The notes below the pieces were generated by a model that saw nothing but the letters and a program-made list of their open reading frames with translations, did not search any database and was not told the DNA's origin. Below, piece by piece: positions 22,960 to 31,371 of a stretch of 55,004 nucleotides of DNA (within the stretch, counting starts at the first letter, position 1; every line of letters begins with the position of its first letter). The position numbers and the translations under genes are program-made. This DNA comes from Streptomyces monashensis (GTDB lineage: Bacteria; Actinomycetota; Actinomycetes; Streptomycetales; Streptomycetaceae), in the NCBI RefSeq assembly GCF_001866665.1, contig NZ_MLYO01000064.1:1-55004 (forward strand). Reading direction: 5' to 3'.

Positions 22960-24084
22960 ATGGATCTCCGGCAGGGCGGGGTCGCCGGGCGGCGGCCATG
23001 GTGGTCGAGCCGCGCGCTGCTGGCGGTTCCGGTCACGATCATCGTGGTGATCACGGTGACGGACCAACTCGTCCCGGAGGACATCCATCTGGGGCCGCTG
23101 CTGGTCATCGCCCCCGCGATCACCGCCTACTTCGCCGGCCCCTGGCTGACCGCGCTGGTCGGGCTGCTGACCGTGGCGGCGCAGGCGTACATCGGCTGGC
23201 ACTTCGGCGTGCTGCTCTCCCGCAACGTACTGGTGCAGATCCTCGCCCTGGCGGTGCTGTCGGCCCTGGTCGTGGTCTTCTGCGTGGTGCGTGAGCGACA
23301 TCGCGGCCAGCTGGCCCGGGTGCGTACGGTCGCCGAGGCCACGCAGCACGTGCTGCTGTGGCCGCTGCCCGACCAGCTCGGCTGTGTGCGGGTCGCCGTG
23401 CTGTACCTGGCGGCCGAGGACGAGGCCCAGATCGGTGGCGACCTGTACGCGGCCACCCCCGTCGACGGCGGTGTCCGGATCATGATCGGTGACGTGCGCG
23501 GCAAGGGCCTGCCGGCCATCGGCGAGGCCGCCCTGCTCATCGGGGCCTTCCGGGAAGCCGCCCACCAGCACGCGGGCCTGTCGGCGCTGGCCGCCGCCCT
23601 GGAACAGAGCGTGACCCGGAACCTGGCCCAGCTGGCGCCCGCCGGGGAGAGCGGGGAGCAGTTCGCCACCGCGCTGCTGCTGGAGGTTCCCGACGAGGAC
23701 CGCATCACCCGGATCATCAGCTGCGGGCACCCTCCACCGCTGCTCCTCGGCCCGGACAGCGCGGTCACGGTTCCCCTGCACCCGGCGCCCCCGCTGGGGC
23801 TCGGCCGGCTGGGGCCGAGCACGTACACCGTCGACGTGTTCTCCTTCGAACCCGGCGACACGCTCCTGCTCTACACCGACGGCGTCATCGAGGCCCGGAA
23901 CAGCTCCGGGGTCTTCTATCCGCTCGCCGAGCGGGCCGCGCTGTGGGCCGGACAGAGCCCCGGGAAGCTGGTGCACTCGCTCCGGCAGGATCTGCTCGCG
24001 CATGTCGGCGGCCGCCTCGACGACGACGCGGCGGTCATCGCGCTGTGCCGTACGCCCGGCCCGCATCGCGGCCACCACCGGTAG
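22960..24084 (+). CDS. Membrane PP2C-family (SpoIIE-type) serine phosphatase
   Basis: A 374-aa protein. Residues 15-110 hold about four transmembrane helices (LLAVPVTIIVVITVT, then LLVIAPAITAYFAGPWL). The PP2C/SpoIIE domain spans 130-370 with metal-binding motifs GGDLYAA, GDVRGKGLPA, YTDGVIEARN and DDDAAVIALC. Such phosphatases typically dephosphorylate anti-sigma antagonists. The start ATG 22960 has only a weak ribosome site, and the frame stays open further upstream through the att region. It is the first chromosomal gene right of the element. Confidence 0.88.
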   Translation: MDLRQGGVAGRRPWWSSRALLAVPVTIIVVITVTDQLVPEDIHLGPLLVIAPAITAYFAGPWLTALVGLLTVAAQAYIGWHFGVLLSRNVLVQILALAVLSALVVVFCVVRERHRGQLARVRTVAEATQHVLLWPLPDQLGCVRVAVLYLAAEDEAQIGGDLYAATPVDGGVRIMIGDVRGKGLPAIGEAALLIGAFREAAHQHAGLSALAAALEQSVTRNLAQLAPAGESGEQFATALLLEVPDEDRITRIISCGHPPPLLLGPDSAVTVPLHPAPPLGLGRLGPSTYTVDVFSFEPGDTLLLYTDGVIEARNSSGVFYPLAERAALWAGQSPGKLVHSLRQDLLAHVGGRLDDDAAVIALCRTPGPHRGHHR

Positions 24085-24096
24085 CGGCACGGCACC

Positions 24097-24133
24097 GGTG
24101 GGGCAGGTCCGGGTACGGCGGCCCTGCCCCACC
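24097..24133. terminator. Bidirectional terminator between PP2C and DUF2637 genes
   Basis: Perfect 11-bp arms, GGTGGGGCAGG at 24097-24107 and its complement at 24123-24133, stand between convergent genes. Confidence 0.7.
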
Positions 24134-24138
24134 CCCTC

Positions 24139-24795
24139 TCACAGGCCGTCGTACGGTCCCTGTGACTTGGTGCTGCGCCGGTCGTGCGCGGCGTGCCGGG
24201 GTCTGGTCACCTTGGACGAGACCTGGCCGACGATCTCCCAGAAACACACCAGTGCGGTGATCGGCGGAATTCCGAAGATGATCAGTGAAAGCAGTGAATG
24301 TGATGAATGACTGACGCACAGGGCGACGGCCATCGCGGAGGCGCCCAGCAGAACGCACCAGGACCGCCGCGCGCTCCGATTCTGCACGGTGGCCCGCAGA
24401 ATGGACAGGGCCGCCACGAGCCACGGTCCGTAGACCGTCAGCGGCCACCACCGCGCCAGGCGCATCGGCAATACGTCGGAAGCGGTGGCGCGGAGCTGTG
24501 CATAGGAATAAGAAAAAGACCAGCCCAACATGCACACCGCGCACACCGAGATGGTTGCGATCAGGATGGTGACGTGTGCGCCGCGCTGGCTGTCGCGCAT
24601 CCAGCGCGATTCCGCGTGGACCCGCCGCCGGTTGCGCCGGTGACTTGAGCGGCCGGGCGGCGGAGCCTCGTCGGGGGCAGCCGTGGTGGTCGCTCCCGAC
24701 AGCATCTGGGCCAGCTCCTCGACCGGATCCCACTGCATCTCGATCGTGCTGAACTCGGCGTCACAGAAGATGTCTTCATTGTGAATCCTGTCCAT
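24139..24795 (-). CDS. DUF2637-like membrane protein (chromosomal)
   Basis: A 218-aa protein. A basic, disordered N-terminal third is followed by four hydrophobic helices (ILIATISVCAVCMLGWSFS, RWWPLTVYGPWLVAALSILR, CVLLGASAMAVALCVS, LLSLIIFGIPPITALVCF). The WWPLTVYGPWLVAALS segment is the DUF2637 hallmark. It is distinct from the DUF2637 protein inside the element (7 kb). ATG 24795 lies 10 bp after a small upstream ORF. Role unknown; it is a Streptomyces-specific family related to plasmid spread proteins. Confidence 0.72.
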   Translation of the reverse strand: MDRIHNEDIFCDAEFSTIEMQWDPVEELAQMLSGATTTAAPDEAPPPGRSSHRRNRRRVHAESRWMRDSQRGAHVTILIATISVCAVCMLGWSFSYSYAQLRATASDVLPMRLARWWPLTVYGPWLVAALSILRATVQNRSARRSWCVLLGASAMAVALCVSHSSHSLLSLIIFGIPPITALVCFWEIVGQVSSKVTRPRHAAHDRRSTKSQGPYDGL

Positions 24796-24805
24796 CAGAT
24801 AAGTC

Positions 24806-24991
24806 CTACAGCCCCACCATCGCCCGCGAGTAATCACTTTCCAACTGGCTGATTCTTCTCAGAAAATCATCGAGAAGATCTGAACAACCGTCGATGAGCC
24901 CGTCGAGGAACCCGTCACCGTCGCTGGAGTCCAGCTGGAATGTGATGGTCCCGTGAAGGTTGCCGGCCGCATGCCTTTCGGTGCGTGTCAC
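24806..24991 (-). CDS. Small acidic protein (61 aa) upstream of the DUF2637 gene
   Basis: GTG 24991 gives a protein with a C-terminal amphipathic, acidic half (LDGLIDGCSDLLDDFLRRIS). It is co-oriented with and 10 bp ahead of the DUF2637-like gene, so an operon is likely. I know no family. The ribosome site is weak (AGGCGG). Confidence 0.45.
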   Translation of the reverse strand: MTRTERHAAGNLHGTITFQLDSSDGDGFLDGLIDGCSDLLDDFLRRISQLESDYSRAMVGL

Positions 24992-25730
24992 GACCGCCTA
25001 ACGAGCCCCTCATGAGGCGTGGGTGTCGGGCATTCGGGTATTTCTGCAACCCGAAAGTGTGCCCTGCGGGCCTAATGAAGCAATTGGCGAAAATGTGAGT
25101 GAGCAGGAAATTGCATTCCGTGAATATAGCCCGGATGCCCCACTCCTGGCCTAGTCCGCCACCTCTTCCGGTCCAGTCCGGGATGACGATCCGTTCGACG
25201 ACGGCGGTCACCGGCTCCCCCGCCCCGCCTCCGACAGGGCGTTCGGCGGGGTGCGCTGTTCGATGATCAGCCGGTTCAGCGAGAGGTAGCTCAGTTTTGC
25301 GGCCGTGGCGCCGCCGGGCAGGCCGGAGGACTCGTGCTACGCGACATCGGCGGCGCGCCCGGCGTGCCGCCACCGGGTTCCGCGGGGCCACGCGGATCCG
25401 CTGCCGGACACCGACCCGGCCGCCTTCCGGCGGGCCGGTCACGCGGCGGCACGCGCGGCCGAAGCGCGGGCCGGGGCGTTCGGATCCAGGCCCGGGCGTG
25501 CTGGACGTCGGCCCGATGCACAGGGGGCGTACGCGGCCGTCGGCACTGCTGCCGGCATGGCTCCCGGGCGTCGCCGTCCTCGTCCACCGTCGCCTCCCGT
25601 CCGTCGCCTTCGGTAGTGCGGTGCTCGAACCGGGTTCCTCCGTCCGGGAGTTCGGGGATCCGCCCCCGTGGGCCGGGCCGGGCCGGGCCGGGCCGTTCGC
25701 CGTGGCCGGGGGTGTTCGGGGAGCCGAGGT
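24992..25730. other. 739-bp region without a supported gene
   Basis: The left 150 bp is AT-richer and must contain the promoter of the small-protein/DUF2637 operon. The rest is very GC-rich with open frames on several strands but no recognisable domain. Short protein-like pieces interrupted by stops (for example minus-strand KLSYLSLNRLIIEQR near 25290, and plus-strand DPAAFRRAGHAAARAAEARA near 25420) suggest decayed genes. Confidence 0.4.
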
Positions 25731-26435
25731 TCAGGCGGTGGGACCGGCCCCGGCCCGTCCGTAGGCCCGCAGGAACGCCGCGACCCCGCCGCCGACGAGG
25801 CGGTCGGTCTCGGCCGGCGGCAGGGGCAGGACGCCGTAGTGGGTGAACTGGACGATCGTGTGCGTCGTCAGGGCCATGAAGTGGGCGGCGGCCATGGCCG
25901 GGTCGCCGTGCAGGTCGAGCAGGCCGGCCCCGGCGAGGTGGCTCATCGCCTCGGCGACGGCCCGGCCGACCGGTGCCGGTCCCTCCTCGTGCCAGGCCGT
26001 CAGGACCTCCGGCGGTACGTGGTCGGCCTCGGCGTGGATGTGGCGGACGAGGGCGAAGTGGTTCGGGTGCTCGGTCATGAGGCCGACGAACGCGCGGGCC
26101 AGGGCGACCAGGTCGCGCTCCAGGTCCTCCGGGTGCGGGGGCCGCGCCGGGTCCAGCACCTCGCGCAGCCGGGCCAGTTGGGCGTCGCGGACCTCGCCGG
26201 ACGTCCAGGTCACCACGGTCTGGAACAGCTGGGCCTTCCCGCCGGGGAAGTGGTTGTAGAGCGTGCGGGTGGAGACGCCGGCCTCGGCGGCGAGCGCGTC
26301 GACCGAGGCGCGCGCGTAGCCCTCGCGGCCGAAGACCGTGCAGGACGCGCTCGCGATGGCGATCTGCTTCTCCAGTTTGCGCGGGGAGACCTCGCGCCGT
26401 GCCCGTTCCAGCCTGGACTTGTTCGTTTCGCTCAC
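25731..26435 (-). CDS. TetR-family regulator
   Basis: A 234-aa protein with an HTH at residues 22-66 (ASCTVFGREGYARASVDALA, then GVSTRTLYNHFPGGKAQLFQ) and a C-terminal ligand domain of the AefR/TetR_C_7-like group. GTG 26435 follows GGAGG. It is divergent from a flavin reductase/MFS operon, with two matching palindromes at 26473-26486 and 26494-26507 as operator. It very likely represses both directions until an inducing toxic compound binds. Confidence 0.9.
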   Translation of the reverse strand: MSETNKSRLERARREVSPRKLEKQIAIASASCTVFGREGYARASVDALAAEAGVSTRTLYNHFPGGKAQLFQTVVTWTSGEVRDAQLARLREVLDPARPPHPEDLERDLVALARAFVGLMTEHPNHFALVRHIHAEADHVPPEVLTAWHEEGPAPVGRAVAEAMSHLAGAGLLDLHGDPAMAAAHFMALTTHTIVQFTHYGVLPLPPAETDRLVGGGVAAFLRAYGRAGAGPTA

Positions 26436-26472
26436 ACCCGCCTCCTTCTGTGACGGCCACTCTAGTCGACTG

Positions 26473-26507
26473 ACAACGCTCGTTGTAATTTTTACAACGA
26501 TCGTTGT
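26473..26507. promoter_or_regulatory. Double TetR operator
   Basis: ACAACGCTCGTTGT (26473-26486) and ACAACGATCGTTGT (26494-26507) lie 21 bp apart centre to centre, two helical turns. The second extends to a 16-bp perfect palindrome, TACAACGATCGTTGTA. They lie between divergent tetR and the reductase gene. Confidence 0.9.
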
Positions 26508-26566
26508 AACTTGCTGGAGTGGAAGGCCGCAACGGGCGGCCCACCGCCGGAAGATGGGGGACATCT

Positions 26567-27193
26567 GTGTCTGTGACCAGCAACGAAGCCGTATCCCCGG
26601 CCCATGACGCACCACTGCGCGTCGCCGTCGTCGTCGGCAGCGTCCGCGAGGGGCGGGTGGGCCGGGCCGTCGCCGACTGGTTCCTCGGCACCGCCGCCGA
26701 TGACCCCGGCCTCGACCTCGACGTCATCGACCTCGCCGAGGTGGAGCTGCCGCTCGTGCTGCCCGGCTGGGGCGGCGGGCCGAGCCCCGAGGCCGCCGCC
26801 GTACTGGGCGACGTCTCGCCGCGGCTCGCCGCCGCCGACGCGTTCGTCGTCGTCACGCCCGAGTACAACCACAGCTTCCCGGCGTCCCTGAAGAACTTCG
26901 TCGACTGGCACTACGTCCAGTGGCAGGCCAAGCCGGTCGGCTTCGTGTCGTACGGCGGTCTCGGCGGCGGGCTGCGCGCGGTCGAGCAGCTCCGGACGGT
27001 CTTCGCCGAGCTGCACGCCGTGACCGTGCGCGACTCGGTCAGCCTGCACGGGCCCTGGTCCGGCCTCACCGAGGACGGCACCCCGCGCGACGCCGACGTC
27101 TGCGCGGGCGCCGCCAAGGGCATGCTCGGCCAACTCGCCTGGTGGGGACGGGCGTTGCGGGCCGCGCGCGCCGAGCGTCCCTACGCGGGCTGA
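26567..27193 (+). CDS. NADPH-dependent FMN reductase (flavodoxin fold)
   Basis: A 208-aa protein. The FMN-binding start VVVGSVREGRVGR and the segment VTPEYNHSFPASLKNFVDW are diagnostic for the NADPH-dependent FMN/quinone reductase family. GTG 26567 (or 26573) follows a GGGGGA ribosome site. It lies 14 bp before an MFS exporter gene under the same TetR operator, so it probably reduces a quinone or nitro compound that also induces the pump. Confidence 0.9.
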   Translation: MSVTSNEAVSPAHDAPLRVAVVVGSVREGRVGRAVADWFLGTAADDPGLDLDVIDLAEVELPLVLPGWGGGPSPEAAAVLGDVSPRLAAADAFVVVTPEYNHSFPASLKNFVDWHYVQWQAKPVGFVSYGGLGGGLRAVEQLRTVFAELHAVTVRDSVSLHGPWSGLTEDGTPRDADVCAGAAKGMLGQLAWWGRALRAARAERPYAG

Positions 27194-27207
27194 GGGCGGG
27201 CACGGCG

Positions 27208-28629
27208 ATGAGCAGCAGTGCCCGCTCCGTCGCGGCACCGACGTACCGGCCGGCACCCGATCCGGCCACCGCCCTGCGCCGCACGCTCACCGTCACCGTC
27301 ATCGGCTCGGTGATGTCCGTGCTCGACGTGACGATCGTGAACGTCGCGCTGCGCTCGCTCTCGGAGTCCTTCGACGCCCCGCTGGAGACCGTCCAGTGGA
27401 CCGCCACCGCCTACACGCTCGCGCTCGCTGCCGTCGTCCCGGTCGCCGCCTGGGCGATGGCCCGGATCGGCGCCCGGCGTACGTACACGACGGCGCTCGT
27501 CCTGTTCACCCTCGGCTCCCTGCTCGCCGCCTGCGCCTGGGACGCGGGCAGCCTCATCGCCTTCCGCGCGGTGCAGGGGCTGGGCGGCGGCCTGCTCCAG
27601 CCGGTCGCGATGACGATGGTGATGAGGGTCGCCGACCGGCGTCGGCTCGGCCGCGCGATGGCCGTCGGCGGACTGCCCATCCTGGTCGGGCCGGTCGTCG
27701 GCCCGATGCTGGGCGGCTGGCTGGTCGACGCCGCGTCCTGGCACTGGATCTTCCTGGTGAACCTGCCCGTGGGCCTCGTCGCCCTGGCCCTCGCGCTGCG
27801 GCTGCTGCCGCGCGACGAACCGGACGCGGCGACGCGCGCCGCCGCCCGCCTGGACGTCCCCGGCCTGCTGATGCTCTCACCGGGTCTCGCCCTGCTGCTC
27901 TACGGCCTGGCCCGGGGCGGCGAGCGCGGCGACTTCGCCGCCCCCGGCGTCCTGCTGCCCGCCCTCGCGGGCGCCGCCCTGACGGCCGCCTTCGTCCGCC
28001 GGGCGCTGACGGTCAGCGAACCCCTCCTGGACCTACGGCTGCTGCGCGACCGCACCTTCGCCGCGGGCATCGCCACGCTCGCCCTGTTCACCTGCGGCTA
28101 CTTCGGCTCGGCGCTGCTCGGCCCGCTGTACTGGCAGCAGGAGCGGGGCCTGAGCGCGACGGCGGCCGGGCTGCTGGGCGCCCCGACCGGGCTGGTCGTC
28201 GGCACGGCGATGCAGCTCGCGGCGCGGTGGGTCGACCGCGCCGCGCCGCGCCGGCTCGTCCCGGCCGGCATCGCGCTCGCCGCCTTCGGGATGGCGCTGC
28301 TGGCCTGGCAGACGGGCGTGCCGGGGGTCGCGACCTGGCGGTTCGTCGCCTCGGCCATGGTGACGGGCGCAGGCATCGGCATGGTGCTGATGCCGACGAT
28401 GACGACTGCGAGCCGGGACCTGCCCGTGGACCGGATGCCCGCGGCGAGCACCGCGCTCAGCATCAACTCGCAGCTCGGGGCGTCGGTGGGCACGGCAGTG
28501 CTCTCGGTGGTCCTGGGCGCGGCGGGCCAGGACCCGACGGGCTTCCGGATCACCTACGCGGTGGCGGCCGCGCTGCTGGCCCTCTCCGCTCTGCCGGCCC
28601 TGCGCCTCCCCGGCCGCCGCCGGCCATGA
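27208..28629 (+). CDS. MFS drug exporter, EmrB/QacA (DHA2) family
   Basis: A 473-aa protein with about 14 transmembrane helices. Helix 1 contains MSVLDVTIVNVALRSL, the motif A region is ARIGARRTY, and motif C is GPVVGPMLGGWLVD. This is typical of proton-antiport drug exporters. It is in one operon with the FMN reductase. The stop lies only 2 bp from the convergent ribA stop. Confidence 0.92.
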   Translation: MSSSARSVAAPTYRPAPDPATALRRTLTVTVIGSVMSVLDVTIVNVALRSLSESFDAPLETVQWTATAYTLALAAVVPVAAWAMARIGARRTYTTALVLFTLGSLLAACAWDAGSLIAFRAVQGLGGGLLQPVAMTMVMRVADRRRLGRAMAVGGLPILVGPVVGPMLGGWLVDAASWHWIFLVNLPVGLVALALALRLLPRDEPDAATRAAARLDVPGLLMLSPGLALLLYGLARGGERGDFAAPGVLLPALAGAALTAAFVRRALTVSEPLLDLRLLRDRTFAAGIATLALFTCGYFGSALLGPLYWQQERGLSATAAGLLGAPTGLVVGTAMQLAARWVDRAAPRRLVPAGIALAAFGMALLAWQTGVPGVATWRFVASAMVTGAGIGMVLMPTMTTASRDLPVDRMPAASTALSINSQLGASVGTAVLSVVLGAAGQDPTGFRITYAVAAALLALSALPALRLPGRRRP

Positions 28630-28631
28630 GG

Positions 28632-29300
28632 TCAGCCCGCGGTCCGCTCCGTCAGCCCCGACAGTTCGGTCCGCTCCGTCAGCTCGGCGAGCGGAAGCGT
28701 GTGCTGGGTCTGGAGGACCTTCGCGCGCAGGTAGCGGACGTTGTGGGCGGTGGTGAAGACGCCGGTCGGCACCCGGTCCCGGACGACGACGCCCAGGGAC
28801 CTCAACTGCCCTGCCTTGTCGGGGTTGTTGGACAGCAGGTCCAGCTCGCCGATGCCGAGGGCGGCGAGCATCTGCGCGGCGGCGGTGTAGTCGCGGGCGT
28901 CCTCCGGCAGGCCGAGCGCCGCGTTCGCCTCGTACGTGTCGAGGCCCTGGTCCTGGAGGGCGTAGGCGTCGAGCTTGTTGTAGAGGCCGATGCCGCGGCC
29001 CTCCTGGCGCAGGTAGAGCAGCACACCGCCCCGGTCGGCGATGCGCTCGACCGCCTCGCGCAGCTGCGGGCCGCAGTCGCAGCGGGCCGAGCCGAAGACG
29101 TCGCCGGTGAGGCACTCGGAGTGCAGCCGCACCAGCGGGACGGAGCCCGGGACCGGGTCGCCGAGGACGACGGCGACGTGTTCCTGGCCGTCGGACAGGC
29201 CGTGGAAGGTGACGAGTTCGGCGTCGACGCTGTAGCCGTCGTGGAAGCGCAGCGGTACCCGGACGCGGGCGCGCGGCGTGGCGGCGGGGGTGTCGGGCAT
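28632..29300 (-). CDS. ribA: GTP cyclohydrolase II
   Basis: A 222-aa enzyme making 2,5-diamino-6-ribosylamino-4-pyrimidinone phosphate from GTP, the first step of riboflavin synthesis. The zinc site is visible in HSECLTGD and GSARCDCG. The active site is LRQEGRGIGLYNK, and AYALQDQG retains the Tyr (equivalent to E. coli Tyr105) whose loss changes the product in one S. coelicolor paralogue. It is thus a stand-alone RibA without the RibB half. A palindrome just upstream (29322-29339) matches a site at the marR promoter. Confidence 0.93.
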   Translation of the reverse strand: MPDTPAATPRARVRVPLRFHDGYSVDAELVTFHGLSDGQEHVAVVLGDPVPGSVPLVRLHSECLTGDVFGSARCDCGPQLREAVERIADRGGVLLYLRQEGRGIGLYNKLDAYALQDQGLDTYEANAALGLPEDARDYTAAAQMLAALGIGELDLLSNNPDKAGQLRSLGVVVRDRVPTGVFTTAHNVRYLRAKVLQTQHTLPLAELTERTELSGLTERTAG

Positions 29301-29321
29301 GCGGGTCCCTCCGAAGGCGGT

Positions 29322-29339
29322 TGCTTCAGATTTGAAGCA
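29322..29339. promoter_or_regulatory. MarR-type operator upstream of ribA
   Basis: TGCTTCAGATTTGAAGCA, 18 bp with two perfect 7-bp half sites, 22 bp before the ribA start. It shares the pattern TGYTTCARAYTTGAASCA with 29973-29990. Confidence 0.8.
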
Positions 29340-29419
29340 GCGTACGTCAGGGACCCTACCTCATGCTTAAAAGTTAAAGCAATTGAATTCGGGAGCGACT
29401 CCCGGCGATTCCCAGCGAT

Positions 29420-29956
29420 TCACGAGGAGGCGGGCGGCGGCTGGGACGACGGACACGACGACCGGCGCCGCCACGGCACGTCCCCCGTCCCGGCCTCGGG
29501 GGCCTCGTCCTGCAGTCCCCGGGCGACGCTCGTGAAGATCTCCTCCAGCTGCCCCACCTGCGCGGGCGTCAGCCGGTCGAAGAGGGTGCCGCGCACGGTC
29601 TCGACGTGCCCGGGCGCCGCCCGCTCCAGCACGGCCATCCCCTCGTCCGTCAGCACGGCGATGCTGCTGCGCTTGTCCCAGCGGCAGTCCTCCCGGCGCA
29701 CCAGCCCGTCCCGCTCCAGCCGGGTCACGGCGTACGTCAGCCTGCTGCGCGTGATCTTCACCGTCTCGGCGAGATCGGTCATGCGCAGCCGCCGCTCGGG
29801 CGCCTCGGAGAGGTTGGCCAGCACCGAGTAGAAAAGGTGGGGCATGCCCGCGTCCTGCTGGAGCTGCCGATCCATCGCGTCCTCCAGGAGGTGGGTCGCG
29901 GCCATGTACGCGCGCCAGGCGCGCTGCTCCTCGGGGCTGAGCCAGCGGGTCGTCAT
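29420..29956 (-). CDS. MarR-family regulator of the riboflavin locus
   Basis: A 178-aa protein with the winged-helix MarR core (RLRMTDLAETVKITRSRLTY and the wing DCRWDKRSSIAVLTDEG). Start ATG 29956 was preferred over upstream 29980 because the operator overlaps the upstream option. It lies between ribA and ribD-like genes, and both its own promoter and that of ribA bear near-identical palindromes. It is therefore the likely local repressor of a GTP-to-pyrimidine module. Confidence 0.9.
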   Translation of the reverse strand: MTTRWLSPEEQRAWRAYMAATHLLEDAMDRQLQQDAGMPHLFYSVLANLSEAPERRLRMTDLAETVKITRSRLTYAVTRLERDGLVRREDCRWDKRSSIAVLTDEGMAVLERAAPGHVETVRGTLFDRLTPAQVGQLEEIFTSVARGLQDEAPEAGTGDVPWRRRSSCPSSQPPPASS

Positions 29957-29972
29957 GCGGCCAGTGTAGATT

Positions 29973-29990
29973 TGTTTCAAACTTGAACCA
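29973..29990. promoter_or_regulatory. MarR-type operator between marR and the RibD-like gene
   Basis: TGTTTCAAACTTGAACCA, matching the ribA-side site. It lies 16 bp upstream of the marR start, and 100 bp before the ribD-like gene. Confidence 0.8.
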
Positions 29991-30089
29991 AGAGTCCCGC
30001 TCCGCGGACTCGGATTCCGCAGGTCTCATGGACCTCATGCACCGCATGGACCACGCAGACCTCGCAGACCCGCAGGGAGAGTGCGCCCG

Positions 30090-31223
30090 ATGTCGTACCC
30101 GTACGTGCTGCTGTCCGCCGCCGTCTCTCTCGACGGCTACCTGGACGACACCGGCCCCGAGCGACTGCTGCTGTCCGGCCCGGCCGACTTCGACCGGGTC
30201 GACGAGGTGCGGGCCGCGTCCGACGCCATCCTCGTCGGCGCCGGCACGATCCGCGCGGACAACCCGCGGCTGCTGGTCAACTCGGCCGAGCGCCGCGCGG
30301 CCCGGGTCGCGGAGGGCAGGCCCGCGTACCCCCTCAAGGTGACCGTCACCGCCTCCGGCGACCTCGATCCGGCCGCGAAGTTCTGGCACACCGGCGGAGA
30401 GAAGGCCGTCTACACGACCGACGCCGGTGCCGAGCGCGCCGCACGCCTCCTCGGTGACAGTGCCGAGATCGTCCCGCTCGGGCCCGAGCTCGACTGGCGG
30501 GCGCTGCTGGAGCACCTGTACGTCGTGCACGGCGTGCGGCGCCTGATGGTCGAGGGCGGCGGCACGGTCCACACCCAGCTCCTGCGGCAGGGCCTCGCCG
30601 ACGAACTCCAGCTGGTCCTCGCCCCGCTCCTGGTCGGCGACCCGGCCGCACCGCGCCTGTTCGGCCCGGGGGCGTACCAGTCCGGCCGCCTCCGCCTCAC
30701 CGAGACCCGCCGGATCGAGGACGTCGTCCTCATGCGCTACGAGCCCACCGCCCCCGGCGCCGGAGCCGTCCCCGCCGCCGCCGACCGGCACTGGCTGCGC
30801 ATCGCCTGCGAGCTCGCCGCGCTGTGCCCGCCCTCGAAGACGGCGTTCAGCGTCGGCGCGGTGGTCGTCGCGGCCGACGGCACGGAGCTGGCGCGCGGTC
30901 ACTCGCGCGAGGGGGACGACCCGGTGGTCCACGCGGAGGAGGCGGCGCTGGCCAAGATCGACCCGGCCGACCCGCGGCTGGCCGCCGCCACGGTCTACAG
31001 CAGCCTGGAGCCGTGCGCCCGCCGCGCGTCCCGGCCCGCGCCGTGCGCCGAGCTGATCCTGCGGGCGGGAGTGCGCAGGGTGGTGACGGCGTGGCGCGAG
31101 CCGGACACGTTCGTGGAGGCGGCCGACGGGAGCGGGATTCTGGCGCGGGCAGGGGCCGAGGTGGTCGTACTGCCGGAGTACGAGGCGCAGGCCAAGGCGC
31201 CCAACGGGCATCTGGTGCGATGA
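30090..31223 (+). CDS. ribD: RibD-like bifunctional reductase/deaminase with reversed domain order
   Basis: A 377-aa protein. Residues 1-220 are a RibD C-terminal-type (DHFR-like) reductase (LSAAVSLDGYLDD, VGAGTIRADNPRL, LMVEGGGTVHTQLL). Residues 235-375 are a cytidine/deoxycytidylate-type deaminase with the zinc motifs HAEEAAL and SSLEPCARRASRPAPCAELI. Classical RibD has deaminase first and reductase second. Together with RibA it can convert GTP to 5-amino-6-ribitylamino-uracil phosphate. GTG 30081 is an alternative start; ATG 30090 after GGGAGAG was chosen. No FMN riboswitch is seen in the 133-bp leader. Confidence 0.9.
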   Translation: MSYPYVLLSAAVSLDGYLDDTGPERLLLSGPADFDRVDEVRAASDAILVGAGTIRADNPRLLVNSAERRAARVAEGRPAYPLKVTVTASGDLDPAAKFWHTGGEKAVYTTDAGAERAARLLGDSAEIVPLGPELDWRALLEHLYVVHGVRRLMVEGGGTVHTQLLRQGLADELQLVLAPLLVGDPAAPRLFGPGAYQSGRLRLTETRRIEDVVLMRYEPTAPGAGAVPAAADRHWLRIACELAALCPPSKTAFSVGAVVVAADGTELARGHSREGDDPVVHAEEAALAKIDPADPRLAAATVYSSLEPCARRASRPAPCAELILRAGVRRVVTAWREPDTFVEAADGSGILARAGAEVVVLPEYEAQAKAPNGHLVR

Positions 31224-31252
31224 GCCGCCGCGCCCCTTCGGGGGCGCACAAC

Positions 31253-31291
31253 ACTCAGGGCCCGGAATCCACTGGATTCCGGGCCCTGAGT
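31253..31291. terminator. Strong bidirectional terminator between ribD and tRNA-fMet
   Basis: Perfect 18-bp arms (31253-31270 and 31274-31291) with a 3-nt loop. A smaller TTCG-loop hairpin precedes it at 31231-31246. Confidence 0.9.
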
Positions 31292-31297
31292 CTTCAG

Positions 31298-31371
31298 TAG
31301 CGGGGACAGGATTTGAACCTGCGACCTCTGGGTTATGAGCCCAGCGAGCTACCGAGCTGCTCCACCCCGCG
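31298..31371 (-). tRNA. Initiator tRNA-fMet (anticodon CAU)
   Basis: A full cloverleaf on the minus strand, 74 nt, with CCA not encoded. The loop CTCATAA gives the CAU anticodon. Three G-C pairs in a row in the anticodon stem and an unpaired C1/U72 position are the hallmarks of initiator tRNA. Confidence 0.93.

Noticed and set aside
25297..25850. Plus-strand frames between the DUF2637 operon and tetR
   Set aside because: No start with a ribosome site and no family pattern. Several frames are open at once, as expected from GC content.
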